Source of the DNA: Lachnospiraceae bacterium
GTDB lineage: Bacteria > Bacillota > Clostridia > Lachnospirales > Lachnospiraceae
DNA: 38,977 nucleotides
Assembly: GCA_017441295.1 (NCBI GenBank)
Contig: JAFRYA010000009.1
Location: 1 to 38,977 of the forward strand
Direction of reading: 5' to 3'
Within the stretch, counting starts at the first letter, position 1. Each line of letters begins with the position of its first letter. Shown piece by piece: positions 1 to 8,615 of this stretch. The notes beneath the pieces were generated by a model. It was not told the DNA's origin and did no database searches. It saw only the letters and a program-made list of their open reading frames with translations. Position numbers and translations under genes: made by a program.

Positions 1-293
1 GCAGCACCGGTGATCATGTTCTTTACATAGTCAGCATGTCCCGGGCAGTCAACGTGTGCATAGTGACGGTTAGCTGTTTCATACTCGATATGTGCGGTAG
101 AAATTGTTATACCACGAGCTTTCTCTTCCGGAGCCTTGTCGATAGAATCGAATGCTACGAATTCACCAAGACCTAATCTCTCATGAAGAGTTCTTGTGAT
201 AGCAGCTGTTAAAGTTGTTTTACCATGGTCAACGTGTCCAATGGTACCAATATTACAATGCGGCTTTGTTCTGTCGAATTTAGCTTTTGCCAT
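1..293 (-). CDS. tuf: Elongation factor Tu, N-terminal part (cut by window edge)
   Basis: EF-Tu is the GTPase that carries aminoacyl-tRNA to the ribosome in the cytoplasm. Only the first 97 or so codons are in the window, reading from an ATG at 293 down to base 1. The start reads [20 protein letters not shown], followed by the P-loop [10 protein letters not shown], a switch I region with RGITIS, and the G3 motif DCPGHADY near the cut. An AAGGAGGA ribosome site sits about 10 bases before the start. It is the last gene of rpsL-rpsG-fusA-tuf, separated from fusA by 129 bases that hold its own likely promoter and small hairpins. Identity is certain. The rest of the gene lies outside the window. 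Confidence 0.97.
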   Translation of the reverse strand, partial: MAKAKFDRTKPHCNIGTIGHVDHGKTTLTAAITRTLHERLGLGEFVAFDSIDKAPEEKARGITISTAHIEYETANRHYAHVDCPGHADYVKNMITGA

Positions 294-319
294 TTTTTAA
301 TATCCTCCTTGAATGATTT

Positions 320-361
320 ACCCCTTACGGGTTTTTGTTTTCCCTTTAACCCGCAACGGGT
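320..361 (-). promoter_or_regulatory. Two small similar hairpins in the tuf leader
   Basis: On the minus strand the tuf leader carries ACCCGTTGCGGGT (361-349), a 5-bp stem with a 3-base loop, and 16 bases later ACCCGTAAGGGGT (332-320), a near copy with a 4-bp stem. Neither is followed by a real T-run, so they do not look like terminators. They may stabilise or control the tuf message. Confidence 0.4.
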
Positions 362-386
362 CAGGTTGTAAAAAAGGCCAAGAAAT

Positions 387-415
387 ATAATATCTTATTT
401 TCCCTTTATTTTCAA
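387..415 (-). promoter_or_regulatory. Internal promoter for tuf
   Basis: Reading the minus strand, TTGAAA (415-410) is followed after exactly 17 bases by TATTAT (392-387), about 95 bases before the tuf start. This fits a sigma-A promoter in the fusA-tuf gap and would allow EF-Tu to be made in excess of the rest of the operon. The stretch is seen directly; promoter activity is inferred. Confidence 0.6.
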
Positions 416-422
416 GCCTTTT

Positions 423-2543
423 TTAAGCTTTTGCTCTATTTGTAGCGATCTTGTCCTGAATGGACTGTGGAACCTTTTCATATCTCTCAAAGAACATTGA
501 ATAGTTACCACGTCCCTGGGTCTTAGAACGAAGATCTGTTGAATATCCGAACATCTCTGCCAGCGGAACGAAGCCTTTGACCATCTTGCCGCCGCCGATG
601 TCTTCCATTCCTTCAATACGTCCACGACGTGAGTTGATATCTCCGATAACATCGCCCATGTATTCTTCCGGTGTAGTTACCTCAACCTTCATAATAGGCT
701 CTAAGAGAACCGGGCCGCCCTTGACCATAGCGTCTTTGAATGCCATGGATCCGGCGATATGGAATGCCATTTCAGAGGAGTCAACCTCGTGATATGATCC
801 GTCAAATACTGTAGCCTTGACGCCGAGTACCGGGAATCCAGCCAAAACACCAGCCTTGGCTGCTTCTTCGATACCTTCGCCGACTGCCGGGATGTATTCC
901 TTAGGAATAGCGCCGCCGACGATCTCGCTGACGAACTCGAAGTTCTTCTCAGCGTTAGGATCTGTAGGCTCGAATCTGACTTTACAGTGTCCGTACTGTC
1001 CGCGTCCGCCTGACTGCTTAGCATATTTGCTGTCAACCTCGACGGTCTTGGTAAATGATTCTTTGTATGCAACCTGAGGAGCGCCTACGTTAGCTTCAAC
1101 CTTGAACTCACGGAGAAGTCTGTCAACGATGATCTCCAGATGGAGCTCGCCCATTCCGGCGATGATCGTCTGTCCTGTCTCCTCGTTAGTGTAAGCCCTG
1201 AATGTAGGATCTTCTTCAGCCAGCTTTGCGAGAGCCTCGCCCATCTTGCCCTGGCCGGCTTTGGTCTTTGGCTCGATGGCAACTTCGATAACAGGCTCCG
1301 GGAATTCCATGGACTCCAGGATAACCGGGTTCTTCTCATCACACAGGGTGTCACCTGTAGTGGTGTTCTTGAAGCCTACGATAGCTGCGATATCGCCTGA
1401 ATAAATCTTATCCAGCTCTGCTCTCTTGTTAGCATGCATCTGAAGGATACGTCCTGCACGCTCTTTTTTGTCTCTGGTTGCGTTAAGTACATATGAACCT
1501 GAGTTCATTGTTCCTGAATAAACACGTACGTAAGCTAATTTACCTACGAACGGGTCAGTCATGATCTTGAATGCAAGTGCCGCGAACGGCTCCTCGTCAC
1601 TTGAATGACGAACGATCGGATTGCCATGCATGTCGACACCGTCAATTGGCGGAATGTCTGTTGGTGCAGGCATAAATTCGATAACTGCATCAAGGAGCTT
1701 CTGAACGCCCTTATTTCTGTAAGCTGTTCCGCAGCATACAGGAACGATGGTGCATTCGCATGTTCCTTTTCTCATTACCTTCTTGAGCTCTTCTACGCTT
1801 GGCTCTTCACCTTCCAGATACATCATGGTAAGGTCATCATCAAGTTCGCAGACTTTTTCAACGAGCTCCTCATGATACTTTTCAGCAAGTTCCTTCATAT
1901 CGTCCGGAATAGGAACGATAGAAATGTCCTCGCCTTTCTCATCATTATAAATGTATGCCTGCATCTCATACAGGTCTATAATGCCCTTGAAGTTCTCTTC
2001 CTTGCCGATAGGCAGCTGGATAGGAACTGCGTTCTTGCCCAGACGGGTCTTGATCATGTCTACTGCATTATAGAAGTTGGCTCCCATGATATCCATCTTA
2101 TTGATGAATGCCATACGCGGTACATTGTACTTGTCAGCCTGTCTCCATACATTTTCTGATTGTGGCTCAACGCCGCCCTTTGCACAGAATACACCTACGG
2201 CTCCGTCCAGTACTCTCAGTGAACGTTCAACCTCAACGGTGAAATCAACGTGTCCCGGGGTATCAATGATGTTTATACGATGCTCCAGGGCACCGGGAGC
2301 TGTCTTGTTCTCTTTCTGAAGAGTCCAATGACATGTTGTAGCTGCGGAAGTGATTGTAATACCTCTCTCCTGTTCCTGCTCCATCCAGTCCATGGTAGCA
2401 GCGCCGTCGTGTGTTTCCCCAAGTTTGTAATTCACGCCGGTGTAAAAAAGGATACGTTCTGTAAGAGTGGTCTTGCCGGCATCAATATGAGCCATAATAC
2501 CAATGTTTCTAGTAAGCTCCAGTGGATACTCTCTTCCTGCCAA
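423..2543 (-). CDS. fusA: Elongation factor G
   Basis: EF-G is the GTPase that drives ribosomal translocation and, with RRF, ribosome recycling. The 706-residue product has the usual length. Seen in order: P-loop [13 protein letters not shown] near residue 18, RGITITSAA (switch I), DTPGHVDFT (G3) and NKMDIMGAN (G4). Domain II follows, then the domain III-V region with GMGELHLEI and GRGQYGHCK, and a C-terminal domain ending SQTQGR-like (here [12 protein letters not shown]). The start codon is TTG at 2543, 15 bases after the rpsG stop, preceded by GGAGGGAAAG. No in-frame ATG exists between the rpsG stop and this TTG. The gene lies between rpsG and tuf in the standard str operon. Confidence 0.98.
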   Translation of the reverse strand: MAGREYPLELTRNIGIMAHIDAGKTTLTERILFYTGVNYKLGETHDGAATMDWMEQEQERGITITSAATTCHWTLQKENKTAPGALEHRINIIDTPGHVDFTVEVERSLRVLDGAVGVFCAKGGVEPQSENVWRQADKYNVPRMAFINKMDIMGANFYNAVDMIKTRLGKNAVPIQLPIGKEENFKGIIDLYEMQAYIYNDEKGEDISIVPIPDDMKELAEKYHEELVEKVCELDDDLTMMYLEGEEPSVEELKKVMRKGTCECTIVPVCCGTAYRNKGVQKLLDAVIEFMPAPTDIPPIDGVDMHGNPIVRHSSDEEPFAALAFKIMTDPFVGKLAYVRVYSGTMNSGSYVLNATRDKKERAGRILQMHANKRAELDKIYSGDIAAIVGFKNTTTGDTLCDEKNPVILESMEFPEPVIEVAIEPKTKAGQGKMGEALAKLAEEDPTFRAYTNEETGQTIIAGMGELHLEIIVDRLLREFKVEANVGAPQVAYKESFTKTVEVDSKYAKQSGGRGQYGHCKVRFEPTDPNAEKNFEFVSEIVGGAIPKEYIPAVGEGIEEAAKAGVLAGFPVLGVKATVFDGSYHEVDSSEMAFHIAGSMAFKDAMVKGGPVLLEPIMKVEVTTPEEYMGDVIGDINSRRGRIEGMEDIGGGKMVKGFVPLAEMFGYSTDLRSKTQGRGNYSMFFERYEKVPQSIQDKIATNRAKA

Positions 2544-2558
2544 AACTTTCCCTCCTGA

Positions 2559-3059
<501 letters not shown>

Positions 3060-3081
3060 TCATAGGTACTCACATAGTGTC

Positions 3082-3152
3082 GGTGCCAGCGGACAATCTA
3101 GAATTTTAAGAATAATATGTCTTAAGATAAGATAAATTGTCTTTCGGCAACC
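3082..3152 (-). promoter_or_regulatory. Stem structure in the rpsL-rpsG spacer, possible S7 autoregulation site
   Basis: Within the rpsL-rpsG gap, GGTGCC (3082-3087) plus GACAAT (3092-3097) pair with ATTGTC (3136-3141) plus GGC-A-ACC (3146-3152). This gives two 6-bp helices flanking a 4x4 internal loop, with one bulged base and a 38-base apical region. In E. coli S7 represses its operon by binding the S12-S7 intercistronic mRNA, so the position is right for such a site. The pairing is seen; the role is inference. Confidence 0.4.
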
Positions 3153-3183
3153 ATCTTCAATTGTAAGTATAAAAAAGGTGTTA

Positions 3184-3603
3184 TTATTTCTTTACCTTAG
3201 GTCTCTTTGCTCCGTATTTGGAACGAGCCTGACGACGGTCTGCAACACCTGCAGTGTCTAAGGTACCTCTAATAACGTGGTATCTTGTTCCCGGGAGGTC
3301 CTTTACTCTGCCGCCACGGATAAGAACAACGCTATGCTCCTGAAGGTTGTGTCCTTCGCCCGGAATATAAGTTGTAACCTCGATACCATTTGAAAGACGA
3401 ACTCTCGCGATTTTTCTAAGAGCTGAATTAGGCTTCTTAGGTGTAGCTGTCTTAACTGCTGTGCAAACGCCTCTCTTCTGTGGTGAAGAGGTCTCCATGC
3501 TCTTCTTGTGCAGTGAGTTGTAGCTTCTCTGCAGAGCAGGTGCAGTAGACTTCTTAACAGATGTCTGTCTTCCTTTTCTAACTAGCTGGTTAAATGTAGG
3601 CAT
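3184..3603 (-). CDS. rpsL: 30S ribosomal protein S12
   Basis: S12 lies at the decoding centre of the 30S subunit and affects accuracy. The 139-residue protein starts [13 protein letters not shown] and holds the signature region [20 protein letters not shown]. It also has the loop [17 protein letters not shown] and [10 protein letters not shown], and ends in a basic tail [10 protein letters not shown]. The ATG at 3603 is chosen because AGAAAGGAG lies 7 bases upstream. A longer reading up to 3699 would run through the promoter, so it is rejected. First gene of the str operon. The Lys positions in the PKKPNSA region carry no obvious streptomycin-resistance change, though I did not check this by alignment. 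Confidence 0.98.
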   Translation of the reverse strand: MPTFNQLVRKGRQTSVKKSTAPALQRSYNSLHKKSMETSSPQKRGVCTAVKTATPKKPNSALRKIARVRLSNGIEVTTYIPGEGHNLQEHSVVLIRGGRVKDLPGTRYHVIRGTLDTAGVADRRQARSKYGAKRPKVKK

Positions 3604-3670
3604 ATTATTCTCCTTTCTGAATATTTTAGAATGCACACAAAACCAAACGCGATTTCGCGCGCGCTCCGTC

Positions 3671-3699
3671 ATTATAAGAAAAACAAGTTCAAATGTCAA
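3671..3699 (-). promoter_or_regulatory. str operon promoter (perfect sigma-A consensus)
   Basis: On the minus strand TTGACA (3699-3694) and TATAAT (3676-3671) are separated by exactly 17 bases, a full match to the housekeeping consensus. The predicted start is near 3664, giving a leader of about 60 bases that contains a GCGCGATTTCGCG palindrome. The promoter begins 20 bases after the end of the LUD gene, so the str operon is not dependent on upstream transcription. Confidence 0.85.
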
Positions 3700-3718
3700 C
3701 AGAAATATTGCTATTTAA

Positions 3719-4324
3719 TCAATATCCCAGATCCTCGTCGATCAGGACCACTTCGTACTCCATAAGTGATGGTTTCATGAAGTGAATTGTCATGACCTTA
3801 CAGATGCGCTGAGGGCTCTTGCAGTCGTGGCACTTAGGGTCATCAGTGTTGCATGGAGTCTTGGCATTGAAGCGCTTACAGTTCAGCGGGCTGGCTACGT
3901 TTCTGGCTCTGTAGATGGCGCTGTCCAGGTCAGGGGTAATCTTGTTTCTTCCTATTATGAAATATACTTTCTTATGTCCGTAGCAGGTCTCGGAAACGCG
4001 GTTGCCGCCGCCGTCGATATTAACTATCTCGCCGGTCTCGGCAATGCCGTTGGCTGATGAGAAATAAATCTCAGCCGCGCGGGCATCCATCCTGATGTCA
4101 TTCATCGTCTTGCCTTCCTCCGGAACATGATGCCATGAAACCTTGTTATGTGTGGACAGATGCTCATAAAGCCCTATCTGATGCGCGGTCTGTGAACCGC
4201 CGATGCCCACGGTTGTGCCATCCACTTCACGGTCGAGGTATTCCATTGCCTCCTTGGCCGTAGCGAATGTGCTGACCTTGTAATCTTTTGCCTCCAGATT
4301 GTTTTTGATTGCTGTGAAATCCAT
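3719..4324 (-). CDS. LUD-domain protein (LutC/YkgG-like)
   Basis: This 201-residue protein looks like a stand-alone LUD (lactate utilisation, former DUF162) domain protein. Members are Rossmann-like and related to LutB/LutC of the lactate oxidation complex. Seen: an N-terminal helical stretch, then VGIGGSQTAHQIGLYEHL, typical of the family's ligand-binding glycine loop, DARAAEIYFSSANGIAETGE, and NIDGGGNRV followed by VYFIIGRNKI. Four cysteines near the C-terminus (around 153-168, including CNTDDPKCHDC) might bind metal. There is no lutA or lutB neighbour, so a role in lactate oxidation is not supported by context. The ATG at 4324 has AGAAGGAGG 6 bases upstream. It follows comF at 12 bases and is probably co-transcribed with it. 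Confidence 0.8.
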   Translation of the reverse strand: MDFTAIKNNLEAKDYKVSTFATAKEAMEYLDREVDGTTVGIGGSQTAHQIGLYEHLSTHNKVSWHHVPEEGKTMNDIRMDARAAEIYFSSANGIAETGEIVNIDGGGNRVSETCYGHKKVYFIIGRNKITPDLDSAIYRARNVASPLNCKRFNAKTPCNTDDPKCHDCKSPQRICKVMTIHFMKPSLMEYEVVLIDEDLGY

Positions 4325-4336
4325 AACTTCCTCCTT

Positions 4337-5089
4337 CTAAATACCTATATTTGCAGTTATGAAAAATACTTTTTCAGCTCCGGCTCTTTTAAGAGTCCTG
4401 GCGGCCTCGTTAATAGTGCTTCCTGTGGTGTAAATATCGTCCACGAGGCATATGCGCCTGCCTGCAGCGGTATCATCCGCCTCAAATGCTCCCCTGATAT
4501 TGTTAAACCTGTATCTGGGGTCCAGGTCTTTCTGCGGCTTGGTCCTGACCGTACGCACCAGCATACCTGAGTCTATGGGAATCCTGTACCCATACATGAT
4601 TCCCATCCACTTGGCCAGGCTGGCCGCTATGAGCTGCGCCTGATTAAAGCCTCTGCTCCTTTGCTTGCTCCTGTGGAGCGGGACGGGCAGCAACGCATCT
4701 GCCCTCCTTTCCATCAGCCATGGTCCCAGCCGCCTGGCCATCTCATATCCGATAAAATCAGCATTGTCTCTGATTCCTGAAAACTTGAGAGCGTAAATAA
4801 TCTTCCTGGCGTAGCCGTCGTGCAGCCACAGAGCCCTGCCTTCCTCAAAATAATTCGTCCTGCCCGCGCAGTCATGACAATACTCTTCCTCTTCGCTCTC
4901 GATGGGTTTAGAGCATTTCAGACAACGCGTGCCCGTGACTATTTTAATCTTCTTAAGGCAGTCCCTGCAGATGTATGGATCAGCTTTTGCCTGCTCAACA
5001 GATCCGCTGATGCTCCAGGGCAGTACTTCCCCGCAGACGGGGCATACCCTGGGATAGACCAGCTGCATGATCAGTTCTTTAATTGTCAT
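4337..5089 (-). CDS. comF: ComF family phosphoribosyltransferase-like protein
   Basis: A 250-residue ComF/GntX-type protein. ComF is needed for DNA uptake in competent Bacillus, but the family is far wider than competence and its reaction is unsettled. The N-terminus has zinc-ribbon cysteine pairs CPVC (16-19), CRDC, CLKC and CHDC. The C-terminal half is a type I phosphoribosyltransferase fold with ALLPVPLHRSKQRSRGFNQA and the PRPP loop CLVDDIYTTGST. It sits just downstream of the RecD2-type helicase with a 27-base gap, a plausible DNA-processing context. The ATG at 5089 has only a poorly spaced GGAG, so the start is less certain. Confidence 0.88.
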   Translation of the reverse strand: MTIKELIMQLVYPRVCPVCGEVLPWSISGSVEQAKADPYICRDCLKKIKIVTGTRCLKCSKPIESEEEEYCHDCAGRTNYFEEGRALWLHDGYARKIIYALKFSGIRDNADFIGYEMARRLGPWLMERRADALLPVPLHRSKQRSRGFNQAQLIAASLAKWMGIMYGYRIPIDSGMLVRTVRTKPQKDLDPRYRFNNIRGAFEADDTAAGRRICLVDDIYTTGSTINEAARTLKRAGAEKVFFITANIGI

Positions 5090-5116
5090 TCTCCATTACG
5101 GAGTTATTCATTATAT

Positions 5117-7381
5117 CTACAGCAGATATCCCGCGTCCTCCCTGAAGTCCAGGATCCTGTCCTTCAGCGCCGAATATCTGTTGATCTCTCTGACGTTATT
5201 TATCATCGCGCCGACAGTTTCTTTCCTGCCGACTACGCAGACACACTGCTTGGCCCTGGTAACTGCTGTGTAAAGGATGTTCCTGTTCATCAGCAGCGCA
5301 GGTCCTGACAGCAGCGGCAGTATGACCGCAGGATATTCGCTGCCCTGCGCCTTGTGTACGGTGGCAGCGTAAGCGAGCACCAGCTCTTCCATCTGGTCGA
5401 AGGTATAGATAACATGCTTGCCGTCGTCGAAATGCACTTCCATCATCTGGGTGCTCTCGTTTATGCGTTCAATAATGCCTATGTCACCGTTGAAGATGCC
5501 CTTGCCCCTGTCGTAGACGAAGCCGGTTTTCGTCCGCATCTCCCATTCCAGATTGTAATTGTTCTTGATGTGCATGACCTTGTCGCCTTCGCGCAGGATG
5601 CTGTCCCCAACAGGGATCTCCGACTTGTGTCTGTCAGGCGGGTTCAGGTTCGACTGCAGGAATGTATTTAGGTTCTCCACTCCCAGCACACCTCTCTTGA
5701 CAGGCGAAAGGACCTGGATTTCCTTCATGTCCGCGTGGACATAATCAGGCAGCTTGTCCCTGATCAGCGTCAGGAGCGAACCCAGGATAACATACGGGTT
5801 GTCCCTTTGGATGAATATAAAATCCTTGCTGTCCGGACGCAGATTTATCTGCTCGCCGCGGTTGATCTTGTGCGCGTTTAAGACAATCTCGCTCTCCTCA
5901 GCCTGTCTGAAGATCTTGGTCAGCTTGACAGTATTGAACATGCCTGACTCGATGATGTCCCTGAGCACATTTCCGGGGCCGACGGACGGGAGCTGATCCA
6001 CATCACCGACCATGATAAGTCTCGTGCCGGGCACTATTGCCTTGAGCAGCGCGTTCATGAGGAACATGTCAACCATGGACATCTCATCTATGATAATAAC
6101 GTCTGCCTCCAGCGGATTCTCCTCGTTGCGCTCGAAGTTCGCTCCGGCTGATGTATCCTGTATTTCTCCGGAGAGCTCCAGCATCCTGTGAATCGTGCTG
6201 GCCTCCCAGCCTGTGGCCTCAGTCATACGCTTGGCCGCGCGTCCTGTAGGAGCCGCCAGCAGTATCTCTCTATAATCCTTTTGGAAATATTTGATCAGCG
6301 CGTTGATAGTGGTGGTTTTGCCTGTACCGGGACCGCCTGTGATCACGAGCACGCCTGAATTAGCCGCCGCGTTCACGGCTTCTCTCTGCATTTCGTCCAG
6401 GGTAATGCCTGACTCCTGCTCAACCTCCCTGATACGGGCCTCCACTGCATCCGGCTGCATCCTGCCTCTGAGGTTCAGCTGGTGCAGCATTTTGGCAATG
6501 CCTGCTTCCGTATAATAATACGGCGCATAGAATACTTCCCTGTTCCCCTCGCTGTCAGGCTTCAGGATCAGTCTTTTCTCGATGGCCAGATCCATCACGC
6601 AATTCTCCAGGTCAGACATCTCAATGTCGCAGATGTCGTCCACAGTCACAGGTCTCAAAGTCTCCATAACCTTCTGTTTGAGAACGGCATCAGGCAGATA
6701 AACATTGCCCTCGCCAGCGCTCTTCATCAGGACATGAATGATGCAGCTTTTGATCCTGAATTCGCTGTTCGGGGCAACGCCCGCGTTGCAGGCGATCTCG
6801 TCAGCCTTCCTGAATCCAATGCCGGTGATGTCATCAGCCAGCCTGTACGGATTCTCCCTGATGATAGTGTAAACGTCCTGTTGGTACTGCTTATAAATCT
6901 TGACAGCCATGGCATTGGAAATGCCGTAGTTGCCCAGGAACACCATTGCGTTCCTGAGGTCTTTTTTCTCTTCCTGCTGGGCAGCTATTTCCTGTGCCTT
7001 ACGGGCGGAAATGCCCTTGATCTCAGCCAGCCTCTCCGGCTCTTCATCCAGGATGCGCAGCGTGTCTTCGCCGAACCTCTGAACAATCCTCTTCGCTGTG
7101 ACCTCACCTATGCCTTTAATAGCGCCTGAGCCCAGGAATCTTTCTATGGAAACAACATCCTGGGGCACAATGCTGCGGTAATTGCTCACCTTGAACTGCT
7201 CACCGTAAGATGGATGGAAAACAAACTCTCCGTCCAGTTCCAGATATTCGCCTTCGTCCACATATCTGAAATTGCCGACGCAGATGTTTTCGCAGCCGTT
7301 CTCTTCGATGCTCAGCACACAGTAGCCATTATCAGCATTCCTATATATTATTTTCTGAACATAGCCCTTGATAGTTTCCAA
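5117..7381 (-). CDS. recD2: RecD2-type ATP-dependent DNA helicase
   Basis: A 754-residue superfamily 1B 5'-3' DNA helicase of the RecD2/TraA type, found in bacteria with or without RecBC. Seen: an N-terminal OB-like region (METIKGYVQKII), then tandem helix-hairpin-helix segments (GIGEVTAKRIVQRFG and EIKGISARKAQEI). Walker A GGPGTGKTT is near 349-357, followed by APTGRAAKRM (motif Ia) and Walker B VIIIDEMSMVD near 432. Motifs V/VI are YAATVHKAQGSEYP and LYTAVTRAK. The start is taken as TTG at 7381, preceded by ATGGTGG, because the nearest in-frame ATG (7426) lies inside the mreB terminator hairpin. Family members typically begin at this METIKG-like position. It is followed by comF. Confidence 0.9.
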   Translation of the reverse strand: METIKGYVQKIIYRNADNGYCVLSIEENGCENICVGNFRYVDEGEYLELDGEFVFHPSYGEQFKVSNYRSIVPQDVVSIERFLGSGAIKGIGEVTAKRIVQRFGEDTLRILDEEPERLAEIKGISARKAQEIAAQQEEKKDLRNAMVFLGNYGISNAMAVKIYKQYQQDVYTIIRENPYRLADDITGIGFRKADEIACNAGVAPNSEFRIKSCIIHVLMKSAGEGNVYLPDAVLKQKVMETLRPVTVDDICDIEMSDLENCVMDLAIEKRLILKPDSEGNREVFYAPYYYTEAGIAKMLHQLNLRGRMQPDAVEARIREVEQESGITLDEMQREAVNAAANSGVLVITGGPGTGKTTTINALIKYFQKDYREILLAAPTGRAAKRMTEATGWEASTIHRMLELSGEIQDTSAGANFERNEENPLEADVIIIDEMSMVDMFLMNALLKAIVPGTRLIMVGDVDQLPSVGPGNVLRDIIESGMFNTVKLTKIFRQAEESEIVLNAHKINRGEQINLRPDSKDFIFIQRDNPYVILGSLLTLIRDKLPDYVHADMKEIQVLSPVKRGVLGVENLNTFLQSNLNPPDRHKSEIPVGDSILREGDKVMHIKNNYNLEWEMRTKTGFVYDRGKGIFNGDIGIIERINESTQMMEVHFDDGKHVIYTFDQMEELVLAYAATVHKAQGSEYPAVILPLLSGPALLMNRNILYTAVTRAKQCVCVVGRKETVGAMINNVREINRYSALKDRILDFREDAGYLL

Positions 7382-7400
7382 ATAAATCCACCATTTATCA

Positions 7401-7432
7401 AAACAGCCGGCGTGCATCTGCAGCACGCCGGC
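7401..7432 (-). terminator. Rho-independent terminator after mreB
   Basis: A perfect 10-bp stem, GCCGGCGTGC (7406-7415) with GCACGCCGGC (7423-7432) and a 7-base loop, is followed on the minus strand by TGTTTTGA. It lies 24 bases after the mreB stop. The T-run is short, so some read-through into the helicase gene is possible. No other promoter for that gene was recognised. Confidence 0.75.
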
Positions 7433-7455
7433 CTCATGATCATGCTCAGCCGGGA

Positions 7456-8451
7456 TTATCCGATAGTCTTATCCCTGCTTAAATATTCAATATACATACC
7501 TGTGCCGATCGCAACAGCCAGCATAGGGTCTTCTGCTGTCATGGCATGAATGCCGACACGGTCCTCGATGATGTCCTCCAGTCCTCTGAGCAGACATCCG
7601 CCGCCTGTCATAACAATACCTCTGTCAGCAATATCTGCTGCCAGCTCAGGCGGGGTCTTCTCCAGAACTTCATGGATAGCCTCGACGATCTGGCTGACCG
7701 GCTCACGCAGAGCTTCTTCAGTCTCTGTGGAGGTAACGGTAACACGGCGCGGCAGGCCGGATACCAGGTTACGTCCCCTGACGTCCATGGTCTGCTCTTC
7801 GCCTACCGGATAGCATGTACCGATCTGTATCTTGATCTCCTCAGCGGTTCTCTCACCAATGAGAAGGTTGTGTTTCTTCCTCATATATCTGACGATGGCT
7901 TCGTCGAAATCATCGCCTGCCAGCTTGACAGATGTGCTGGCAACAACGCCGCCCAGTGAAATAACGGCGATGTCTGTGGTGCCGCCGCCGATATCTACGA
8001 CCATGTTGCCGCATGGCTTGGTAATATCGATGCCGGCGCCGATAGCAGCTGCGATAGGCTCCTCAATAACAGCAACCTCTCTCGCGCCTGCCTGATATGC
8101 TGCATCCTCAACTGCCTTCTTCTCAACCTCTGTGACACGGCTCGGTACACAGACGCTGATACGAGGCTTCCTGAATGTACGTCTGCCGATCGCCTTCTGG
8201 ATGAAATGCTTGAGCATCTTCTCTGTAACTGTATAGTCAGAAATAACACCCTGCCTGAGCGGCCTGATAGCCACTATGTTGCCCGGTGTCCTGCCGATCA
8301 TGAGACGTGCTTCTTCTCCGATCGCTCTTATTTTCTTGGAATCCCTGTCAAATGCTACAACTGAAGGCTCTTTTAAAACTACGCCTTTACCTGTAATATA
8401 GACAAGAACACTGGCAGTACCTAAATCTACGCCAATATCTGCATTTGCCAT
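7456..8451 (-). CDS. mreB: MreB-type rod-shape actin homologue
   Basis: MreB/Mbl proteins are membrane-associated actin homologues that guide lateral wall synthesis. The 331-residue length is usual. The actin-fold motifs are visible: ADIGVDLGTASVLVY (phosphate 1), NMVVDIGGGTTDIAVIS (phosphate 2), VIEEPIAAAIGAG (connect) and GIVMTGGGCLLRGL (adenosine). The ATG at 8451 has AGGGGGAT 10 bases upstream. No mreC, mreD, rodA or pbp gene is next to it, as is common for the mbl or mreBH paralogue, so the exact paralogue cannot be set. It has its own consensus promoter and a strong terminator, so it is effectively monocistronic. Confidence 0.93.
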   Translation of the reverse strand: MANADIGVDLGTASVLVYITGKGVVLKEPSVVAFDRDSKKIRAIGEEARLMIGRTPGNIVAIRPLRQGVISDYTVTEKMLKHFIQKAIGRRTFRKPRISVCVPSRVTEVEKKAVEDAAYQAGAREVAVIEEPIAAAIGAGIDITKPCGNMVVDIGGGTTDIAVISLGGVVASTSVKLAGDDFDEAIVRYMRKKHNLLIGERTAEEIKIQIGTCYPVGEEQTMDVRGRNLVSGLPRRVTVTSTETEEALREPVSQIVEAIHEVLEKTPPELAADIADRGIVMTGGGCLLRGLEDIIEDRVGIHAMTAEDPMLAVAIGTGMYIEYLSRDKTIG

Positions 8452-8473
8452 CTATTTTATCCCCCTGAAAAAG

Positions 8474-8498
8474 CCATATGGGAGTGGTGATCATATGG
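8474..8498. repeat. Inverted repeat CCATATG-N11-CATATGG in the mreB leader
   Basis: A perfect 7-bp inverted repeat, 8474-8480 and 8492-8498, lies between the mreB promoter and its ribosome site. It could be a leader hairpin or an operator. No known regulator is implied. Confidence 0.45.
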
Positions 8499-8521
8499 TG
8501 TGTCTTCTAATCTGATAAATT

Positions 8522-8550
8522 ATTATATACTTGAATAAAATATTTTTCAA
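8522..8550 (-). promoter_or_regulatory. mreB promoter
   Basis: On the minus strand TTGAAA (8550-8545), a 17-base spacer and TATAAT (8527-8522) form a near-perfect sigma-A promoter about 70 bases before mreB. Confidence 0.8.
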
Positions 8551-8555
8551 TATAA

Positions 8556-8584
8556 TTGACCTGTGGAATTTGTGTATATATAAT
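8556..8584 (+). promoter_or_regulatory. Promoter of the 8616 membrane protein gene
   Basis: TTGACC (8556-8561), 17 bases, then TATAAT (8579-8584). The predicted start is near 8591, followed by AAGAGGTG and the ATG at 8616. It lies back to back with the mreB promoter, only 5 bases from its -35 box, so the two may compete. Confidence 0.82.
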
Positions 8585-8615
8585 GAAATTCACGCAGATA
8601 AAAAAGAGGTGTGAT

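Noticed and set aside
1605..2159. 184-codon plus-strand frame opposite fusA
   Set aside because: Antisense to EF-G; no start signal or motif.
3604..3699. Longer rpsL reading
   Set aside because: It overlaps the str promoter and lies upstream of the strong SD; S12 proteins start at MPTFNQL.
6482..7129. 215-codon plus-strand frame opposite the helicase gene
   Set aside because: Shadow of the helicase coding frame; no family resemblance.
7382..7426. ATG at 7426 as the start of the helicase gene
   Set aside because: It lies inside a perfect 10-bp terminator stem after mreB, has no SD, and adds residues not typical of the family.
8556..8615. Upstream TTG start for the Asn-rich membrane protein
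   Set aside because: That TTG is the -35 box of a consensus promoter; ATG 8616 follows a proper SD.
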